A DNA stretch of 64,000 nucleotides from Methylobacterium symbioticum (GTDB taxonomy: Bacteria > Pseudomonadota > Alphaproteobacteria > Rhizobiales > Beijerinckiaceae), in contig NZ_CABFPH010000014.1 of the NCBI RefSeq assembly GCF_902141845.1, forward strand, positions 17,308 to 81,307. Reading direction: 5' to 3'. The notes beneath the pieces were generated by a model that was not told the DNA's origin, searched no databases, and saw only the letters and a list, made by a program, of their open reading frames with translations. Below, one piece after another: positions 63,022 through 64,000 of this stretch (within the stretch, counting starts at the first letter, position 1; each line of letters begins with the position of its first letter). Position numbers and translations under genes: made by a program.

Positions 63022-63870
63022 TCAGCCGGGATGCGGACCCATTCGACGGCGGTCGTGCTCCATCGCGAACACGTGGGCGTAGAGGTTGGCCATCCATCCA
63101 CGCCCCTCGACCGTCAGGTCCAGGAAGCGGGTCGCATCGCCGATTACCGGCTCGACCTTCGCCCAGAAAAAGACCGGGTAGCGCTCAGCCAGGTCGGCCG
63201 GGCTGTCGTAACCCAGTTGGCGGTCGAGCCCGACCTCGGCGAACTCGTGGAAGAGCGCGTTCAGCTTGCGCGGGTAGAGCGGGTCGCCCAACTGCCCGAT
63301 CAGGTCGGCGGCCCGCATCAGGCCTGCCTCCGTGCCGGTCTCTCGGTGCTCGTCGTCCTGCGGGACCGGGAAGCGGGTCAGCTCGATGGCGCGTATCACC
63401 CGTCCCGCATCGACGAGGTCGTGCGTGCCGAAGCGTTCCTTCACCACCAGCTTCGAGCGCTCGATGTGGTGGGGCGCCAGCGCCGCGTCCGAGGCGCCGC
63501 GCGGCAGGCTCACGGTCGTGCCCTGGGCGTCGATGACGAAGGCGTCCGCCCGGTCGCCCGAGCAGACGCCGCGCACGTATCCGATGTCATGGTAGAGGGC
63601 GGCCACGATCATGTGCAGCCAGTCCTCGGGCGTGACGCCCCGCTGGAGGAAGCGGCCGCGCAGGATGTCCTGGGCGACGAGGGTGACGAGGGTCGTGTGG
63701 TCGCCGTCGTGGTAGAGGGCGTCGCTGCCGACGATGCGCTCGATCATGAGCCGCGCGGAGGCCTCGATGATCTCGGCGTACCGCGGCTCTCGGCTGCCGA
63801 AGGTGCGCTGGTACGTGAGCGCGAGGTGTTCGCCCAGGGCGTTAGCGACCACTTTCGTCATGTCGAACAT
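63022..63870 (-). CDS. HD-domain protein (putative phosphohydrolase)
   Basis: 282 residues from the ATG at 63868-63870, with an AGGTG site 8 bases upstream; a GTG three codons earlier also opens the frame. The HD signature is visible as AALYHDIGYVRG (His-Asp), preceded by a helical region (LMIERIVGSDALYHDGDH) and followed by further His and Asp residues. No membrane helix. Substrate unknown. Convergent with the methyltransferase operon. Confidence 0.78.
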   Translation of the reverse strand: MFDMTKVVANALGEHLALTYQRTFGSREPRYAEIIEASARLMIERIVGSDALYHDGDHTTLVTLVAQDILRGRFLQRGVTPEDWLHMIVAALYHDIGYVRGVCSGDRADAFVIDAQGTTVSLPRGASDAALAPHHIERSKLVVKERFGTHDLVDAGRVIRAIELTRFPVPQDDEHRETGTEAGLMRAADLIGQLGDPLYPRKLNALFHEFAEVGLDRQLGYDSPADLAERYPVFFWAKVEPVIGDATRFLDLTVEGRGWMANLYAHVFAMEHDRRRMGPHPG

Positions 63871-63900
63871 GATCGGCACCTAGCGTCCGGGCGGAACGCC

Positions 63901-64000
63901 GGGGACTGTCAGGAATTTCGTGTGGGCGGCCATAGTGGACCCAAAGGAGGTTCCCGATGGCACGACGCAAAGCACCCCACATCCCTGACGCGCTCCTGGA
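63901..64000 (+). mobile_element. left end of an IS256-family insertion sequence (cut by window edge)
   Basis: The sequence gggactgtcaggaatttcgt at 63902-63921 resembles the terminal inverted repeat of IS256-type elements, and 36 bases later a transposase frame begins. The right end lies outside the window. Confidence 0.7.
63957..64000 (+). CDS. IS256-family transposase, first 14 residues
   Basis: An ATG preceded by an AAAGGAGG site opens MARRKAPHIPDALL, the usual N-terminus of IS256-family (mutator-type) transposases in alphaproteobacteria. The gene continues past the right edge, so its integrity is unknown. Confidence 0.75.
   Translation, partial: MARRKAPHIPDALL

Noticed and set aside
1..64000. 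CRISPR arrays, tRNA or rRNA genes
   Set aside because: No regularly spaced repeats, cloverleaf-like segments or rRNA core sequences were seen.

Overview
This window is very GC-rich DNA from an alphaproteobacterium, most likely a Rhizobiales member close to Methylobacteriaceae. I infer this from the codon bias, the many HWE/HisKA_2 sensor kinases, the DUF6894 and KGG-type small proteins and an EcfG-type promoter (GGAAC-N16-CGTT). No rRNA, tRNA or CRISPR array was seen.

Layout. (1) 1-1774: a cyanide-insensitive type cytochrome bd oxidase operon (cydAB, cydB cut by the left edge). (2) 1.9-8.2 kb: sulfide/persulfide detoxification: peroxiredoxin, a Cys-less ArsR regulator, a phosphatase-like/sulfide:quinone oxidoreductase fusion, a TauE exporter, a DUF2892 protein, a persulfide-dioxygenase-like MBL protein and a YedE sulfur transporter. 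(3) 8.2-20 kb: a thiosulfate-oxidation (Sox) locus, with soxR-soxS divergent from soxWXYZABCD, an exported MBL hydrolase and a DsrE-like protein, followed by an opposing operon of pentapeptide protein, thioredoxin, CcdA/SoxV and an exported protein. (4) 20-23.9 kb: a Crp/Fnr regulator and a second sulfur module (two YeeE/YedE halves, TauE, MBL dioxygenase, rhodanese). (5) 24-30.2 kb: a periplasmic thiol-redox operon (dsbD, dsbA-like, L,D-transpeptidase, dsrE) divergent from a QseB/QseC-like two-component system across a perfect CTTAAG-N5-CTTAAG box, ending with a redox-type ArsR. This ArsR and the second sulfur operon share a candidate operator (A/T)TTAG-N6-CTAAT.

(6) 30.8-55.7 kb: a signalling island: three hybrid histidine kinases, a photoactive-type LOV-HWE kinase, three paralogous HWE kinases whose LOV-like domain lacks the photoactive cysteine, an MHYT-GGDEF-EAL protein, a GGDEF protein, a KaiC-like ATPase translationally coupled to a hybrid kinase, and a Crp/Fnr protein. 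One HWE kinase is split by a complete 2621-bp IS21-family element with a 6-bp target duplication. That gene and a second paralog each also carry an in-frame TAG. General-stress genes (DUF892 ferritin-like, DUF3140, KGG-type) sit inside this island.

(7) 55.9-63.9 kb: manganese catalase with two MFS transporters, then a tightly packed operon of glycosyltransferase, LigD-type phosphoesterase, acyl-CoA-dehydrogenase-like protein and NodS-like methyltransferase, which looks like an uncharacterised small pathway; an HD-domain protein; and at the right edge the first 44 bases of an IS256-family transposase.

In functional terms the left half handles reduced sulfur: sulfur is imported, oxidised in the periplasm by Sox with thiol-redox maintenance by Sox thioredoxins and CcdA/DsbD, and persulfide and sulfite overflow is detoxified. 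The electron sink may be cytochrome bd. The right half is sensing and stress protection.
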